NCBI GenBank assembly: GCA_020051095.1
Contig: JAGVJN010000013.1
Span: 57,755 to 121,754 of the forward strand
DNA length: 64,000 bases
Origin: Pseudomonadota bacterium
GTDB taxonomy: Bacteria > Pseudomonadota > Gammaproteobacteria > Legionellales > Legionellaceae
Direction: 5' to 3'
The notes below the pieces were generated by a model. It was not told the DNA's origin and did not search any database. It worked only from the letters and a program-made list of their open reading frames with translations. Positions 28,529 through 38,643 of this stretch are shown here, in pieces. Both the position numbers and the translations under genes were made by a program. The first letter of the stretch is position 1. Each line of letters starts with the position of its first letter.

Positions 28529-30639
28529 ATTATAATGTATTTGTTAGCTGCCCAAGAGGGTTGGAATATCTGCTCAAAGATGAAGTGACTTCTTTAGGAT
28601 TGCATGTCGATACGGTGAGTCCTCAAGGGGTGTATGGCTATGCCCCGATTGGAATTTTATACCAGCTTTGTTTATGGTCTCGCATTGCCAATCGCGTGCA
28701 GGTTATCTTATTCTCAGGACAAGCCCATAATCAAAGTGCGCTATTACAATTATGCCAACAGTATCACTGGCAAACTGTTTTTAATGCTGATAAGACATTT
28801 GCCGTTGAATTTCATGGCAGCTCCAAGGAGTTTCGTAATACCATGTTTGGCGCCCAAGTGGTCAAAGATGGCATTGTGGATTATTTTGCTAGACAGGGAA
28901 AGCGCCCTTCAGTTGATAAGCAAAATCCACAAATCCGATTGCATGCATTTATCAAGCAAGATGAAATAACCATCAGCTTTGATTTAACTGGCTATAGCTT
29001 ACACCAGCGTGGCTATCGTCAACGGGCCGGCGAGGCGCCTATTAAAGAAAATGTTGCTGCGGCAATGTTAATACGAGCCCAATGGCCAAGTTTGGCCAAA
29101 CAAGGTTATTCCTTTCACGATCCTTTTTGTGGATCCGGGACGTTGGTGATTGAGGCCGCTAAGATGGCTGCGAATATCGCACCTGGATTATTGCGTGAAG
29201 ATCAAGCGTTTATCCATTGGAATCAACATAATCCCACTTTGTGGGCTAAGCTACGTCAACAAGCGCTGACACAAGTTCACCGTATCGAAGGGGCTATTAC
29301 CGGATCGGATACGAATAAAGCTTTAATCAAAACGGCAATGGACAATGCCCAGCGAGCCGGCGTTAAGCCGATGGTTCGCTTTTTAACTCAGACAGTTGAT
29401 AAGATAGAAAATACCCATAAAGCGGGTTTATTAATCGCCAATCCCCCTTATGGTGAGCGGTTAGGGGATATGAATGCATTGATACCTGTCTATCAGCAAC
29501 TAGGGCAAACCATGGCCCATCAGTTCCAAGGCTGGCGAGCAGCCATATTGACATCCAGCCCCATGTTGGCCAAAGCAATCGGTCTTCGCTCGGATAAGCA
29601 ATACACGCTTTATAATGGCCCTATCGAATGCAAGCTTTATCTATTTCAGATAAGCGACAGAAACACGTTAAAATCGGCTCAGCCGGATAAACTATCTGAC
29701 CGAGCACAGATGTTTTATAACCGATTAAAGAAAAATGCCCAACATCTAAAAAAATGGGCTGGAAGACAAGCCATTGATTGTTATCGCGTGTATGACGCAG
29801 ACTTGCCAGATTATGCCTTCGCTATCGACTGTTATGGAGACTGCGTGGTGGTTCAAGAATATGCGCCACCTGTGACAGTCCCTATCCACAAGGCAGAGCA
29901 GAGAAGCTTAGAGGCCATGCAGGTCATACCTTTAGTGTTAGATGTGCCCCCTGGTCATATTTTTGTTAAGCAACGACGACAACAAAAAGGCAAGCAACAA
30001 TATGACAAATTGTCCGACAAAGGCAAGGAAGTCATCGTTCATGAAGGCGATATTCAAGTCAAAGTCAATCTAACCGATTATTTGGATACGGGGCTATTTC
30101 TCGATCATCGACCCATGCGCAAGCGATTAGCCAAAGTGGCAGCCAATAAGCGGTTGCTCAATTGCTTTTGTTACACAGGCGTAGCTAGTCTTCACGCTGC
30201 CAAAGCGGGTGCCCACACAACCAATGTTGATTTATCGAAAACTTATTTAAATTGGGCAAAAGACAATTTTCGTCTCAATCACCTGACGTTTAGTGATCAT
30301 CAATTCATCCAAGCGGATTGTCTGGATTGGCTGAAAAATACCAAAGAAAAATATGATGTTATTTTTTTAGATCCCCCCACTTTTTCCAATTCAAAACGAA
30401 TGAAAGACACCTTTGATGTTCAACGGGATCATGAGGCAACAATCATTGCTGCGATGCGGCTTTTAAAAGAAGATGGTGTTTTGTATTTTTCCACTAATCT
30501 CAGGAAATTTAGTTTATCCCCACAAATCATAGCCCGCTATGAGGTAAAAAATATCAGCAAGGAAACCATCGATGAGGATTTTAAGCGCAGGGCTAATATT
30601 CATCATTGCTATGAGCTAAAACGAGCCAACAAAGAATAA
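28525..30639 (+). CDS. rlmL: 23S rRNA m2G2445/m7G2069 bifunctional methyltransferase RlmKL
   Basis: A 704-residue fusion. The N-terminal half has a THUMP domain and a methyltransferase domain (FHDPFCGSGTLVIEAA; catalytic NPPYGER) responsible for m2G2445 (RlmL). The C-terminal half is a second methyltransferase (LNCFCYTGVASLHAAKAG; DPPTFSNSKRM) for m7G2069 (RlmK). The full-length fused form is typical of gammaproteobacteria. It overlaps darP by four bases. Confidence 0.97.
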   Translation: MNYNVFVSCPRGLEYLLKDEVTSLGLHVDTVSPQGVYGYAPIGILYQLCLWSRIANRVQVILFSGQAHNQSALLQLCQQYHWQTVFNADKTFAVEFHGSSKEFRNTMFGAQVVKDGIVDYFARQGKRPSVDKQNPQIRLHAFIKQDEITISFDLTGYSLHQRGYRQRAGEAPIKENVAAAMLIRAQWPSLAKQGYSFHDPFCGSGTLVIEAAKMAANIAPGLLREDQAFIHWNQHNPTLWAKLRQQALTQVHRIEGAITGSDTNKALIKTAMDNAQRAGVKPMVRFLTQTVDKIENTHKAGLLIANPPYGERLGDMNALIPVYQQLGQTMAHQFQGWRAAILTSSPMLAKAIGLRSDKQYTLYNGPIECKLYLFQISDRNTLKSAQPDKLSDRAQMFYNRLKKNAQHLKKWAGRQAIDCYRVYDADLPDYAFAIDCYGDCVVVQEYAPPVTVPIHKAEQRSLEAMQVIPLVLDVPPGHIFVKQRRQQKGKQQYDKLSDKGKEVIVHEGDIQVKVNLTDYLDTGLFLDHRPMRKRLAKVAANKRLLNCFCYTGVASLHAAKAGAHTTNVDLSKTYLNWAKDNFRLNHLTFSDHQFIQADCLDWLKNTKEKYDVIFLDPPTFSNSKRMKDTFDVQRDHEATIIAAMRLLKEDGVLYFSTNLRKFSLSPQIIARYEVKNISKETIDEDFKRRANIHHCYELKRANKE

Positions 30640-30811
30640 CTATTTTTTTCTATTATCTATATGATTTGAGTGGCTATTGAGCATGCCTGGCTCTATCGGA
30701 GCCAGAAAAAACAAAAAATATCCACTATAATTTTCTTATAAGGCTTAATATTTCCTTAATTTAACCGAGTTACACTATAAGTGTACATATAGATAAAGTG
30801 AGCATGATTCG

Positions 30812-31762
30812 ATGGCAACACGATTCTTTCATCCACCAAGTTTAGGCCAAAAGAGTGAAATCACCCTTGACGCTAGCTTTCGTCAAGATGGTTTTGTTCG
30901 CGCATTGGCTTTAACCCTTGTTGATCGTTGTGTTTCACGCAAATTTGAAAATAAAGCGGCAGCCGAATTATTAATTGATAAATTGAATCAGCACTTTCCT
31001 GAAAGTGTCCCCAATGCCGCCCATGCCACGGCCATTGAAACCCTTGAACTAATGACCAGCACGCCTCAAAAAGCGTCAAGAACAGCACTCGAAATTACCT
31101 GGGTGTTGAGACAATTGATGGTTGATGCCATGAGCCAAAATTTGGTGCAATATCTTCCCGCTTTTTATCAACAAGGCGAAATTATAAAGCCAACAGAATT
31201 GAGAAAAGCGGGCACACCGATTGATAAAGCTGGATTATCGGCTTTAGCCAACTTATTGAATATGACCCTAGTGGTCCACCAGACAGAAAAAAATGCATCG
31301 CTTCCTGCAAAAGTAACTTATGGGCACGGCTGTGAAACAGTTCATCTCGATGAAAAAGAGGGACGATTTAGTCCGAGGGTAAAAAATAAGGAAGCATTCC
31401 GACCTTTACATTCGATTTCTAATGTGAGCCATTCGTTGCCTGTTGATCAATTTCATGATGATACCGTGGTGACGCAAGTACAATCATTATTAAGCCGAAT
31501 TGAGCAAGCCAATTCAGAAAATAGCAATTGGTTAGCAAATATGCTCGACGATGGCAGTTTAACCTATAATGACTTGCTTCAACTTTATACAAGCGCTGCA
31601 GATACCGTGACATGGCAGCAAGCATTTGTTGAATCCACTACCGAATTTAAAACGCTTTTAATCAACGTCGCTGCGATGATGATCAGTTTTGGGATGACCA
31701 CACGAGAAGACTTATTTGCAGCAGAAGTTGAAACAACCCCTTCATCTCCTTCAATGGTATAA
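30812..31762 (+). CDS. OTU-like protein lacking the catalytic Cys and His (possible pseudo-deubiquitinase)
   Basis: Unassigned by name. The 316 residues resemble an OTU cysteine-protease fold by order of segments: RQDGFVRALALTL near 25-37 (OTU box DGNCLFRAL, but with the two residues containing the Cys missing), ITWVLRQLMVDAMSQN near 95-110, AGLSALANLLNMTLVVHQ near 140-157 and VHLDEKEGRFSP near 177-188 (family H-x/F-Y replaced by GRF). So the catalytic Cys and the His are both absent. OTU proteins in Legionellales are usually secreted effectors, but this may be a non-enzymatic ubiquitin binder, or the resemblance may be superficial. A terminator hairpin covers its stop codon. Confidence 0.55.
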   Translation: MATRFFHPPSLGQKSEITLDASFRQDGFVRALALTLVDRCVSRKFENKAAAELLIDKLNQHFPESVPNAAHATAIETLELMTSTPQKASRTALEITWVLRQLMVDAMSQNLVQYLPAFYQQGEIIKPTELRKAGTPIDKAGLSALANLLNMTLVVHQTEKNASLPAKVTYGHGCETVHLDEKEGRFSPRVKNKEAFRPLHSISNVSHSLPVDQFHDDTVVTQVQSLLSRIEQANSENSNWLANMLDDGSLTYNDLLQLYTSAADTVTWQQAFVESTTEFKTLLINVAAMMISFGMTTREDLFAAEVETTPSSPSMV

Positions 31763-31785
31763 TTCCGGTACCATTGATATTTTTT
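31751..31785 (+). terminator. Rho-independent terminator of the OTU-like gene
   Basis: A 9-bp perfect stem, TCAATGGTA (31751-31759) with TACCATTGA (31769-31777), is followed by TATTTTTT. The stem overlaps the gene's last codons and stop. Confidence 0.8.
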
Positions 31786-31816
31786 AAGGTCGGGCTTCCA
31801 CCCCGACCTTTTTTTT
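31786..31816 (+). terminator. Second strong terminator hairpin
   Basis: AAGGTCGGG (31786-31794) pairs with CCCGACCTT (31802-31810) around a short loop and is followed by an eight-base T-run. It is in tandem with the preceding terminator, giving the OTU-like gene two terminators ahead of convergent parC. Confidence 0.85.
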
Positions 31817-31922
31817 GGTGCAAACTTTCACTAAAAAGCCGGGCACGGGCACGGGCACGTAATGATTGTAGCTCCCATTAGCTGCAGGCGTAATGGGGGA
31901 GATTACTTTAAAGGAACGAGGA

Positions 31923-34160
31923 TTATTTTGGATTGACAACCGATAAACCCGAGACGTTTTGCAAGCCTCGTGGAAGGCGGTTACCTCGTCGACCTCTTTC
32001 GCCTTGATAAGCCTCAATATCTTGGCCTTTTATGGTGAAGTGACGTTTGCCTGCATGCACGACTAATTCATCTTCGCTGGTTAAAATGGCCGTGGCAACG
32101 ACAGCATCTTCGCCTTGTTTGATTTGAAGAGGCGGGATACTAATTAGCTTATTGCCTTTCCCTTTGCTTAATATCGGGAGATCTTTTGCTGGGAAAATTA
32201 ACAATCGGCCAGTCGCTGTGGCGCAAGCGACAAGGCTTTGCTCAATATCAGCAACCGTTTGTGGGGGCAATATGTGAGCGCCTTCGGCAAAACGCAAGCA
32301 GGCTTTTCCGTTTTTGTTTTTAACCAATAAATCCTGGGTCGGTGCAATAAAACCATAACCCGCCGATGAGGCTATTAAGAGGTGTTGTGATTCGGACGCA
32401 GCGATCATGGATTCAAAGTGTTGACCCTCCGATGGGTTAAGCCATCGAGTCAGCGGCTCTCCTTGGCTGCGTGCAGAGGGGAAAATATGACCCGGCAACG
32501 AATAGACTTTGCCTTCGCTATCAAAAAATAATACCGGTTGATTCGTGCGAGCATTACACTGGGTTTTGAAGCTATCACCGGACTTGTAGCTTAACTCAAC
32601 CCCATTCATATCATAACCTTTGGCTGCACGAATCCAGCCTTTTTGCGATAAAATCACCGTCATGGGTTCATTGGGAACAATGGCCGCTTCGCTCAACGCT
32701 TGCGACTCTTGTCTAGCGACGATGGGTGAGCGACGTTTATCTCCAAATTCATCTCGGTCAGCAGCTATTTCTTCACTCACCAAGTTTTTTAATTTACCTT
32801 CATCGCCTAAGACGGATTGTAAATAATCCCGTTCTTGGTGCAATTCATCCAGCTCGCCTTTGATTTTAATTTCTTCTAATTTTGCTAAATGACGCAATTT
32901 CATTTCTAAAATGGCTTCGGTTTGGCGATCGGTGAGATTAAAACGCTGCATCAATACGGGTTTTGGCTCATCGTTTTCACGGATAATGGCGATGACTTCA
33001 TCAATGTTGAGATAAGCGGTTAATAAGCCTTCTAAAACGTGAATTCGGTCGAGCACTTTTTCTAAGCGGTAAGTTAAACGTCTACGAACCGTGGTTAGTC
33101 GGAAGGTTAGCCATTCGGTTAGTAAGTTAACAAGACCTCGAACACGAGGTTTGCCGTCTAAACCGATTAAATTAAAATTAACCCGATAATTCTTTTCCAG
33201 ATCGGTGGTGGCAAACAAGTGCGACATTAGTCCATCGCTATCAACGCGATTTGAACGAGGAATAATCACCAAGCGAGTCGGGTTTTCATGATCGGACTCA
33301 TCGCGTAGATCTTCAACCATCGGCAATTTTTTACTTTGCATTTGTGCTGCAATTTGCTCAATCACTTTGGCACCGGATACTTGATAGGGCAGTTCGGTAA
33401 TCACAATGTTGGACTGCTCCTTTTTATAAACAGCGCGCATCTTGACGCTGCCTGTTCCCTGCTCATATATTTCAGTAATCGTGTTTCGGGAACTGATGAT
33501 CTCAGCTCCTGTGGGGAAATCGGGCCCTTGAATATGTTGCATGATGTCAGCCAAACTGGCGTTTGGATGCTTTAATAGGTGAATACAGGCATTGGCCACT
33601 TCGGTTAAATTATGCGGCAGCAAATCAGACGACATACCAACGGCAATTCCCGTTGCGCCATTTAATAATGCGTTTGGCAGCCTTGCTGGAAGCAAAGAAG
33701 GCTCTTTCAAAGTGCCATCAAAATTATCCACCCAATCAACGGTGCCCATGGGCAATTCTTGCAGCAAGAGATTGGCATAGGCAGATAAGCGGGCTTCGGT
33801 GTAGCGCATGGCAGCAAAAGATTTGGGATCATCGGGCGAGCCCCAGTTACCTTGCCCATCAACAAAAGGATAGCGATAGGAGAACGGTTGAGCCATTAAT
33901 ACCATGGCTTCATAGCAAGCCGTATCACCATGAGGATGAAATTTACCGAGAACATCCCCGACAGTACGAGCCGATTTTTTATATTTTGCCGTTGATTTTA
34001 AACCTAGCTCGGACATGGCATAGATAATGCGACGTTGGACTGGCTTTAAACCATCGGCAATATGGGGTAACGCACGGTCTAAAATGACATACATGGCGTA
34101 GTCAAGATAGGCCTTTTCGGTAAACTCGCTTAAGGGTTGCTTTTCGATATTGCTATTCAT
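31923..34160 (-). CDS. parC: DNA topoisomerase IV subunit A
   Basis: The decatenating type II topoisomerase subunit, 745 residues. The N-terminal breakage-reunion domain has [20 protein letters not shown] with Thr at 80 (E. coli Ser 80) and Glu at 84, then the active-site Tyr in [12 protein letters not shown]. The beta-pinwheel C-terminal domain follows (QRGWIRA-like, [18 protein letters not shown]). The quinolone-pocket positions look like natural variants, with no resistance claim possible. It starts inside the stop of the upstream unknown gene (ATGA overlap), so its translation is coupled to that gene. parE is not in the window. Confidence 0.97.
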   Translation of the reverse strand: MNSNIEKQPLSEFTEKAYLDYAMYVILDRALPHIADGLKPVQRRIIYAMSELGLKSTAKYKKSARTVGDVLGKFHPHGDTACYEAMVLMAQPFSYRYPFVDGQGNWGSPDDPKSFAAMRYTEARLSAYANLLLQELPMGTVDWVDNFDGTLKEPSLLPARLPNALLNGATGIAVGMSSDLLPHNLTEVANACIHLLKHPNASLADIMQHIQGPDFPTGAEIISSRNTITEIYEQGTGSVKMRAVYKKEQSNIVITELPYQVSGAKVIEQIAAQMQSKKLPMVEDLRDESDHENPTRLVIIPRSNRVDSDGLMSHLFATTDLEKNYRVNFNLIGLDGKPRVRGLVNLLTEWLTFRLTTVRRRLTYRLEKVLDRIHVLEGLLTAYLNIDEVIAIIRENDEPKPVLMQRFNLTDRQTEAILEMKLRHLAKLEEIKIKGELDELHQERDYLQSVLGDEGKLKNLVSEEIAADRDEFGDKRRSPIVARQESQALSEAAIVPNEPMTVILSQKGWIRAAKGYDMNGVELSYKSGDSFKTQCNARTNQPVLFFDSEGKVYSLPGHIFPSARSQGEPLTRWLNPSEGQHFESMIAASESQHLLIASSAGYGFIAPTQDLLVKNKNGKACLRFAEGAHILPPQTVADIEQSLVACATATGRLLIFPAKDLPILSKGKGNKLISIPPLQIKQGEDAVVATAILTSEDELVVHAGKRHFTIKGQDIEAYQGERGRRGNRLPRGLQNVSGLSVVNPK

Positions 34161-35047
34161 ACAGTACTGAGTAATTTTCTATCATCAATGCTACTTTTGG
34201 ATACTTCCTCGTAGCTCTTTCCTGTTTCTTTCATACTGGTTGCTAGTTTTAGGGCGTTATCAACAGTTAAATCTTTCTCAATCATCAGATTAGTGGCTAA
34301 TAGACAGATTTTCATAAAACCAGGATCTGGGGTGTAGCTTGTGCCAACTTTCGCGCCAAAAAAGAAGAAGTCTACTGCGTTTGTTTTTACACCAACAGCC
34401 GCTTTTTTACAAGCGTCATTTAATTCCATTAATGCGCTGTCGACTGCATCTAACACTTTCTTTTTGACTTTTTGATCGCGATTATCCAAATCTTCTTTCA
34501 TTTCATTGATGTTTTGTATGCATTCCGCCAATTTTTTGGCAAATATCTCTTCTTTCTTTTGGTTCAACTCAGGAAAGTAATCGGCTTGTTTTATCCCAAG
34601 GCGCTCTTCGAGTCTTTGCCGGTAATGAGTGGCCATGTATAATGCACAAAAATATTTAAACACATTTTGGGGTTGGGAAGCGTTGACGTGCTCCATCTTC
34701 ATATCAAGTAGTCTTGCGCTAGTGCAAAATTCAATAAAATCTAAAACGAACACTCTGACGTTATCGATAGAGGGCTCCGTTGACCCTTCATTCTTATTTG
34801 CTAAAGAAGCTTTTCTGGTTGTTTCATCTCGTGATGATTTAAGTATTCTTTCTATTTCCCAAAAGGTCGTCATTTCATTATCAGATGGAGCAAGCTTATA
34901 AATGGCTTGAGTTAAATTTTGCAGTTCCAGATCCTTAGCCCTGGATAAGGTTTTATCTTGTAAGGTTGACGGAGTATGATGTTTATTAATACTTGTAATA
35001 AAATTTATTACTTCCTGTTTCACGATGGTATAAAATACTGTATCCAC
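34157..35047 (-). CDS. Unknown helical protein coupled to parC (296 aa)
   Basis: Not recognised. A soluble, largely helical, charged protein of 296 residues with a Lys/Glu-rich middle ([20 protein letters not shown]) and a short hydrophobic-aromatic patch [13 protein letters not shown] near residue 225. There is no signal peptide or clear domain. Its TGA stop overlaps the parC ATG, so parC relies on ribosomes finishing this gene. I do not know it as a conserved parC partner. It could be a lineage-specific insertion or a stress or effector protein. The next gene, glmU, is divergent with a 110-bp spacer. Confidence 0.75.
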   Translation of the reverse strand: MDTVFYTIVKQEVINFITSINKHHTPSTLQDKTLSRAKDLELQNLTQAIYKLAPSDNEMTTFWEIERILKSSRDETTRKASLANKNEGSTEPSIDNVRVFVLDFIEFCTSARLLDMKMEHVNASQPQNVFKYFCALYMATHYRQRLEERLGIKQADYFPELNQKKEEIFAKKLAECIQNINEMKEDLDNRDQKVKKKVLDAVDSALMELNDACKKAAVGVKTNAVDFFFFGAKVGTSYTPDPGFMKICLLATNLMIEKDLTVDNALKLATSMKETGKSYEEVSKSSIDDRKLLSTV

Positions 35048-35157
35048 TTTATTCTCCCTAACGACAGTTTTGCATATTTTATTAAGCGTTGTATGATAAG
35101 CGACAACACTTAATAATCATGAACCATTTTTAACCATTTAGGCCAGGATTACAAGAC

Positions 35158-36540
35158 ATGTCACTACAAATTGTTATTCTCGCTGCCGGCAAAGGCACGC
35201 GCATGTACTCCCATGATGTCAAAGTTCTACAAAAGCTTGCTGGTAAACCCATGTTGCAATGGGTTATCGAGCGAGCACGATTGTTAAACCCTGATGCTGT
35301 CCATGTTATCGTTGGTCACCAAAGCCAAACAATTGTCAGTGCAATCAATGATAATACACTTAATTGGGTAGAACAAGCAGAACAATTAGGAACGGGCCAT
35401 GCGGTGATGCAAGCGCTACCTTATATTGATGATAAATCGTATGTCCTAGTGCTTTCCGGGGACGTTCCTTTAATTGATGCGGCCATTTTGCAGCAACTGA
35501 TTCACCGCATGGAACAAGCCAAAAAGGAACCCCTGGTGTTATTAACGGCAAAAGTTGACGATCCAAGCGGATTGGGACGGATTATTCGAGACAAAGAAGG
35601 TTACGTTCAGGCGATTGTTGAAGAAAAGGATGCCGGTGTTGCCGAAAAACAAATTAATGAGATATACAGTGGCATTTGTTGTGCGCCGGCGCGATCGTTA
35701 AAACAATGGTTGCCAAAGTTGTCGAACAAGAATGCCCAAGGGGAATATTATTTGACTGAAATCATCCAGCTGGCTGTGGCAGAGGGGTGCCCGGTTGAGG
35801 CGGTGGTGACGGATAAAATTAGCTCTATTCTAGGCGTCAATAATCGCTTGCAATTGCATCAATTAGAACGCTTATGGCAGAAAGAACATGCGCAATCGTT
35901 GCTACTTGCCGGCTTGTCTTTGGCGGATGCCAACCGGTTTGATGTGCGAGGCATATTAACCCATGGCAAAGATGTTTTTATCGATGTCAATGTTGTCATC
36001 GAAGGCCAAGTGAGCCTAGACGATGGGGTGCATATCGGTCCAAACTGTGTCTTAAAAGATTGTCATATCGGCAACAATAGCCATATTCATGCTAACAGTG
36101 TGATTGAAGGGGCTTTGATCGGTCACGCCAATGAAATTGGACCATTTGCCAGGGTGCGTCCTGGTACCGTCCTTGCCAATCATTGTAAAATTGGTAATTT
36201 TGTTGAAACCAAAAAAGCAACCTTTGCTGATGGCAGTAAAGCCAGTCATTTAAGCTATTTGGGCGATGTTACGATTGGTTCAAATGTCAACATTGGAGCG
36301 GGGACAATTACGTGTAATTATGATGGTGTGAATAAATATCAAACCATTATTGAAGATGGCGCATTTATTGGATCAGACACCCAACTCATCGCCCCTGTCA
36401 CGGTGGGAAAGAATGCAACCATTGGAGCAGGCAGTACCATTCGCAAAGATGCACCGCCGGATGCGCTAACCTTAAGTGCTTCTGTGCAGCGCACGCTAAT
36501 GGGCTGGAAGCGGCCCCAGAAAAAAGAAAAAAATTCTTAG
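35158..36540 (+). CDS. glmU: Bifunctional UDP-GlcNAc pyrophosphorylase / glucosamine-1-P acetyltransferase
   Basis: Makes UDP-GlcNAc, the precursor for peptidoglycan and LPS. It is 460 residues. The N-terminal nucleotidyltransferase begins with VILAAGKGTRMYS, and GTGHAVMQAL and SGDVPL follow. The C-terminal left-handed beta-helix shows hexapeptide repeats from GVHIGPNCVLKDCHIGN onward, including NIGAGTITCNYDG and GSDTQLIAPVTVG. The tail is Lys-rich. No operon partner follows. Confidence 0.98.
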   Translation: MSLQIVILAAGKGTRMYSHDVKVLQKLAGKPMLQWVIERARLLNPDAVHVIVGHQSQTIVSAINDNTLNWVEQAEQLGTGHAVMQALPYIDDKSYVLVLSGDVPLIDAAILQQLIHRMEQAKKEPLVLLTAKVDDPSGLGRIIRDKEGYVQAIVEEKDAGVAEKQINEIYSGICCAPARSLKQWLPKLSNKNAQGEYYLTEIIQLAVAEGCPVEAVVTDKISSILGVNNRLQLHQLERLWQKEHAQSLLLAGLSLADANRFDVRGILTHGKDVFIDVNVVIEGQVSLDDGVHIGPNCVLKDCHIGNNSHIHANSVIEGALIGHANEIGPFARVRPGTVLANHCKIGNFVETKKATFADGSKASHLSYLGDVTIGSNVNIGAGTITCNYDGVNKYQTIIEDGAFIGSDTQLIAPVTVGKNATIGAGSTIRKDAPPDALTLSASVQRTLMGWKRPQKKEKNS

Positions 36541-36946
36541 TAAAGATTTCATGGCTCTAAACAATAATCACTGAACAAATACGTGCCTTTGAGCGTGCCC
36601 GTGCCCGGGTTTAAATGGACACGCTCACGGGCAGGTAGTTATTTGCCTGGTAAGAATGTTTTGTATTTCGTTATCCATCATACTTTGCTATACTTAGTTA
36701 GGGTCCGGTAGTACAGATTTATGAACCAACACGTAAATCTAGGGACGCATCCTGATGTTGGTGTTGTGCAAGCCTGCCTCGTAGTAGGAAGCCTGATCCA
36801 ACACATCCGCCTCCCACTTGAACCTTGGGTTCAAAGTCTAAAACTGCCGGGCTTTCCATCATTATCCTATCAATGTTACCATTCAAATCTTTAAGCCTAA
36901 ATGATCGTAGGTATTTTTTAGCGACTTTGTCAGTACGGGGACAATA
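36541..36946. other. 406-bp intergenic region with short repeats and hairpins
   Basis: No convincing gene. Two nested inverted pairs occur: GAGCGTG with CACGCTC, and TGCCCGTG with CACGGGCA, both within about 36592-36635. A GGTTCAA-type pair (TTGAACC ttg GGTTCAA) sits near 36818. The stretch CGTGCCCGTGCCCGG also appears, reverse-complemented, at about 31841 after the OTU-like gene. An open frame on the minus strand (36719-36988) has no ribosome-binding site and a composition suggesting a dispersed repeat rather than a protein. A weak promoter for the threonine-aldolase gene may also lie here. Confidence 0.5.
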
Positions 36947-37981
36947 ATGAGTTATTCTTTTATGAGCGACAACAATGCGCCAGTCCATCCTTCCGTGCTA
37001 GCATCCATCAATCATGCCAATACAGGGTATGCACCAGCCTATGGGGAGGATGAATTCACCGCCCAGGCCCGCCAACTAATACAAGCACATTTTGGCGGTC
37101 AATGTGAGGTCTTGTTTTCTACAACAGGCACGGCTTGTAATGTTATTAGCCTAAAAACACTACTGGAGCCTTATGAGGGGGTAATATGTCCCAAATCTGC
37201 GCATTTGAATGTGGATGAGTGCGGTGCGCCTGAAGCCGTCGGTGGTGTCAAATTAATAAGCTGTGAAACAATACAAGGTAAAATAACCCCCGAAAACATT
37301 CTTGCTTGCCTACAAGATGTTCGCATGGTACATCGCATCCAACCCAAAGTGGTTTCCATCTCTCAGTGCACCGAGTGGGGAACGGTCTATACTTTAAACG
37401 AGTTACAAGCGATAAAGGATATTTGTAGTCGCAATAATCTGTATTTGCATGTCGATGGTGCGCGCCTTGCTAATGCGGCCTGTGCGTTGGATGTCTCATT
37501 AAGTGAAATTTGCTTAAATGGCGGCGTTGATATTCTTTCATTTGGCGGCACTAAAAATGGATTAATGGGCGCAGAAGCGATCGTGTTATTTCATCCACAC
37601 ATGAAGCAACGTGCCGCTTTCTTCCATAAACAAATGATGCAATTAAGTAGCAAAATGCGCTATGTTTCAGCTCAATTTATCGCACTTTTGAGTCATGATT
37701 TATGGAAAGAAAATGCAAGCCACGCTAATCAAATGGCCAAACAACTGGCAACCTTAGTGAAAGATGATGTTGCCATTGTCATGCCAGTTGAAACCAATGT
37801 CGTTTTTGCACAATTACCCAAATCAATCATCGCGCCGTTGCAAAGCCAATATCCGTTTGCTACGTGGGTCTCAGCACAAGGGATCGTTCGTTGGATGACC
37901 GACTTTGCCACACCGATAGATGCTGTGAATGAATTTGCAAAAGCCATCAAGGAAGCGTTGAACACAAAAGTGTCAGGGTAA
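36947..37981 (+). CDS. ltaE: Low-specificity L-threonine aldolase
   Basis: A PLP-dependent enzyme cleaving threonine or allo-threonine to glycine and acetaldehyde, 344 residues. The family shows in SDNNAPVHPSVL, the CPKSAHLNVDECGAP segment, HVDGARLANA and the PLP lysine in SFGGTKNGLMGAEA. It begins a run of small-molecule metabolism genes but is separated from the next gene by 44 bases, so it might share a transcript with the downstream GST gene. Confidence 0.95.
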   Translation: MSYSFMSDNNAPVHPSVLASINHANTGYAPAYGEDEFTAQARQLIQAHFGGQCEVLFSTTGTACNVISLKTLLEPYEGVICPKSAHLNVDECGAPEAVGGVKLISCETIQGKITPENILACLQDVRMVHRIQPKVVSISQCTEWGTVYTLNELQAIKDICSRNNLYLHVDGARLANAACALDVSLSEICLNGGVDILSFGGTKNGLMGAEAIVLFHPHMKQRAAFFHKQMMQLSSKMRYVSAQFIALLSHDLWKENASHANQMAKQLATLVKDDVAIVMPVETNVVFAQLPKSIIAPLQSQYPFATWVSAQGIVRWMTDFATPIDAVNEFAKAIKEALNTKVSG

Positions 37982-38025
37982 TTATCCTGAAATATCGTTA
38001 AAGGATTTGAAAGAAGGGAGGCTAT

Positions 38026-38643
38026 ATGTATCTGTTATATTCGTTTAATACCCCCAATGGGCTTAAGCCTACCATTCTATTGGAGGAGTTAGGTGTGGAT
38101 TATAAGATAAAAATAATCGACATCCGGGAAGGAGAGCAGTTTAAGCCTGAATTTTTGAAAATCTCTCCCAATAATAAAATACCTGCGTTGGTTGATGAAG
38201 AAACGGGGTTGAGTTTATTTGAGAGTGTGGCTATTTTACAGTATTTAGCAGAAAAGCACGGCAAGTTTTTACCAACCGATTTGACAGAGAAGTTTAAGGT
38301 TATGCCATGGTGTTATTTTCAAGTCGGACATGTTGGACCGATGTTTGGGCAGTTTGGCCACTTCCATAAGTTTGCAAAAGAAGATGTTCCTTATGCAAAA
38401 AAACGTTATGCCGAGGAAAGCATGCGTATTATGGGCGTCATGGAGCGGCAGTTAGCAACGCATGAATTTATCAGTGGAGAACACTATACCATCGCTGATA
38501 TGGCGATTTGGCCATGGATTTATGGTTATCAACGCTATTATGAAAGCGGCATTGATAAAAAGCAATTTCCAAGTTTGACAAGATGGTACGAGCAGATCGG
38601 CAAGCGAAAAGCAGTCAAAGCAGCGCTTGCTGCTTATGAATGA
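38026..38643 (+). CDS. Glutathione S-transferase family protein
   Basis: A 205-residue GST. The N-terminal thioredoxin-like domain has YSFNTPNGLKPTILLEELG, the cis-Pro NKIPALVDEE and SIRE-like LFESVAILQYLAEKHG; the helical domain contains FISGEHYTIADMAIWPWIYG. This N-terminal layout (NTPNGLKPTI) resembles the Nu/YghU-like or YfcG-like classes involved in disulfide reduction. GGGAGG gives a strong ribosome-binding site. It overlaps the convergent eda gene by 10 bases. Confidence 0.93.
   Translation: MYLLYSFNTPNGLKPTILLEELGVDYKIKIIDIREGEQFKPEFLKISPNNKIPALVDEETGLSLFESVAILQYLAEKHGKFLPTDLTEKFKVMPWCYFQVGHVGPMFGQFGHFHKFAKEDVPYAKKRYAEESMRIMGVMERQLATHEFISGEHYTIADMAIWPWIYGYQRYYESGIDKKQFPSLTRWYEQIGKRKAVKAALAAYE

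Noticed and set aside
31838..31860. Short GGGCAC tandem as a CRISPR or minisatellite array
   Set aside because: Only three 6-bp units with no spacers; too small.
33563..34027. 154-codon frame antisense to parC
   Set aside because: Lies fully within the conserved parC coding region on the other strand, with no ribosome-binding site.
36719..36988. 89-codon minus-strand frame upstream of ltaE
   Set aside because: No ribosome-binding site, overlaps the ltaE start and has repeat-like composition.
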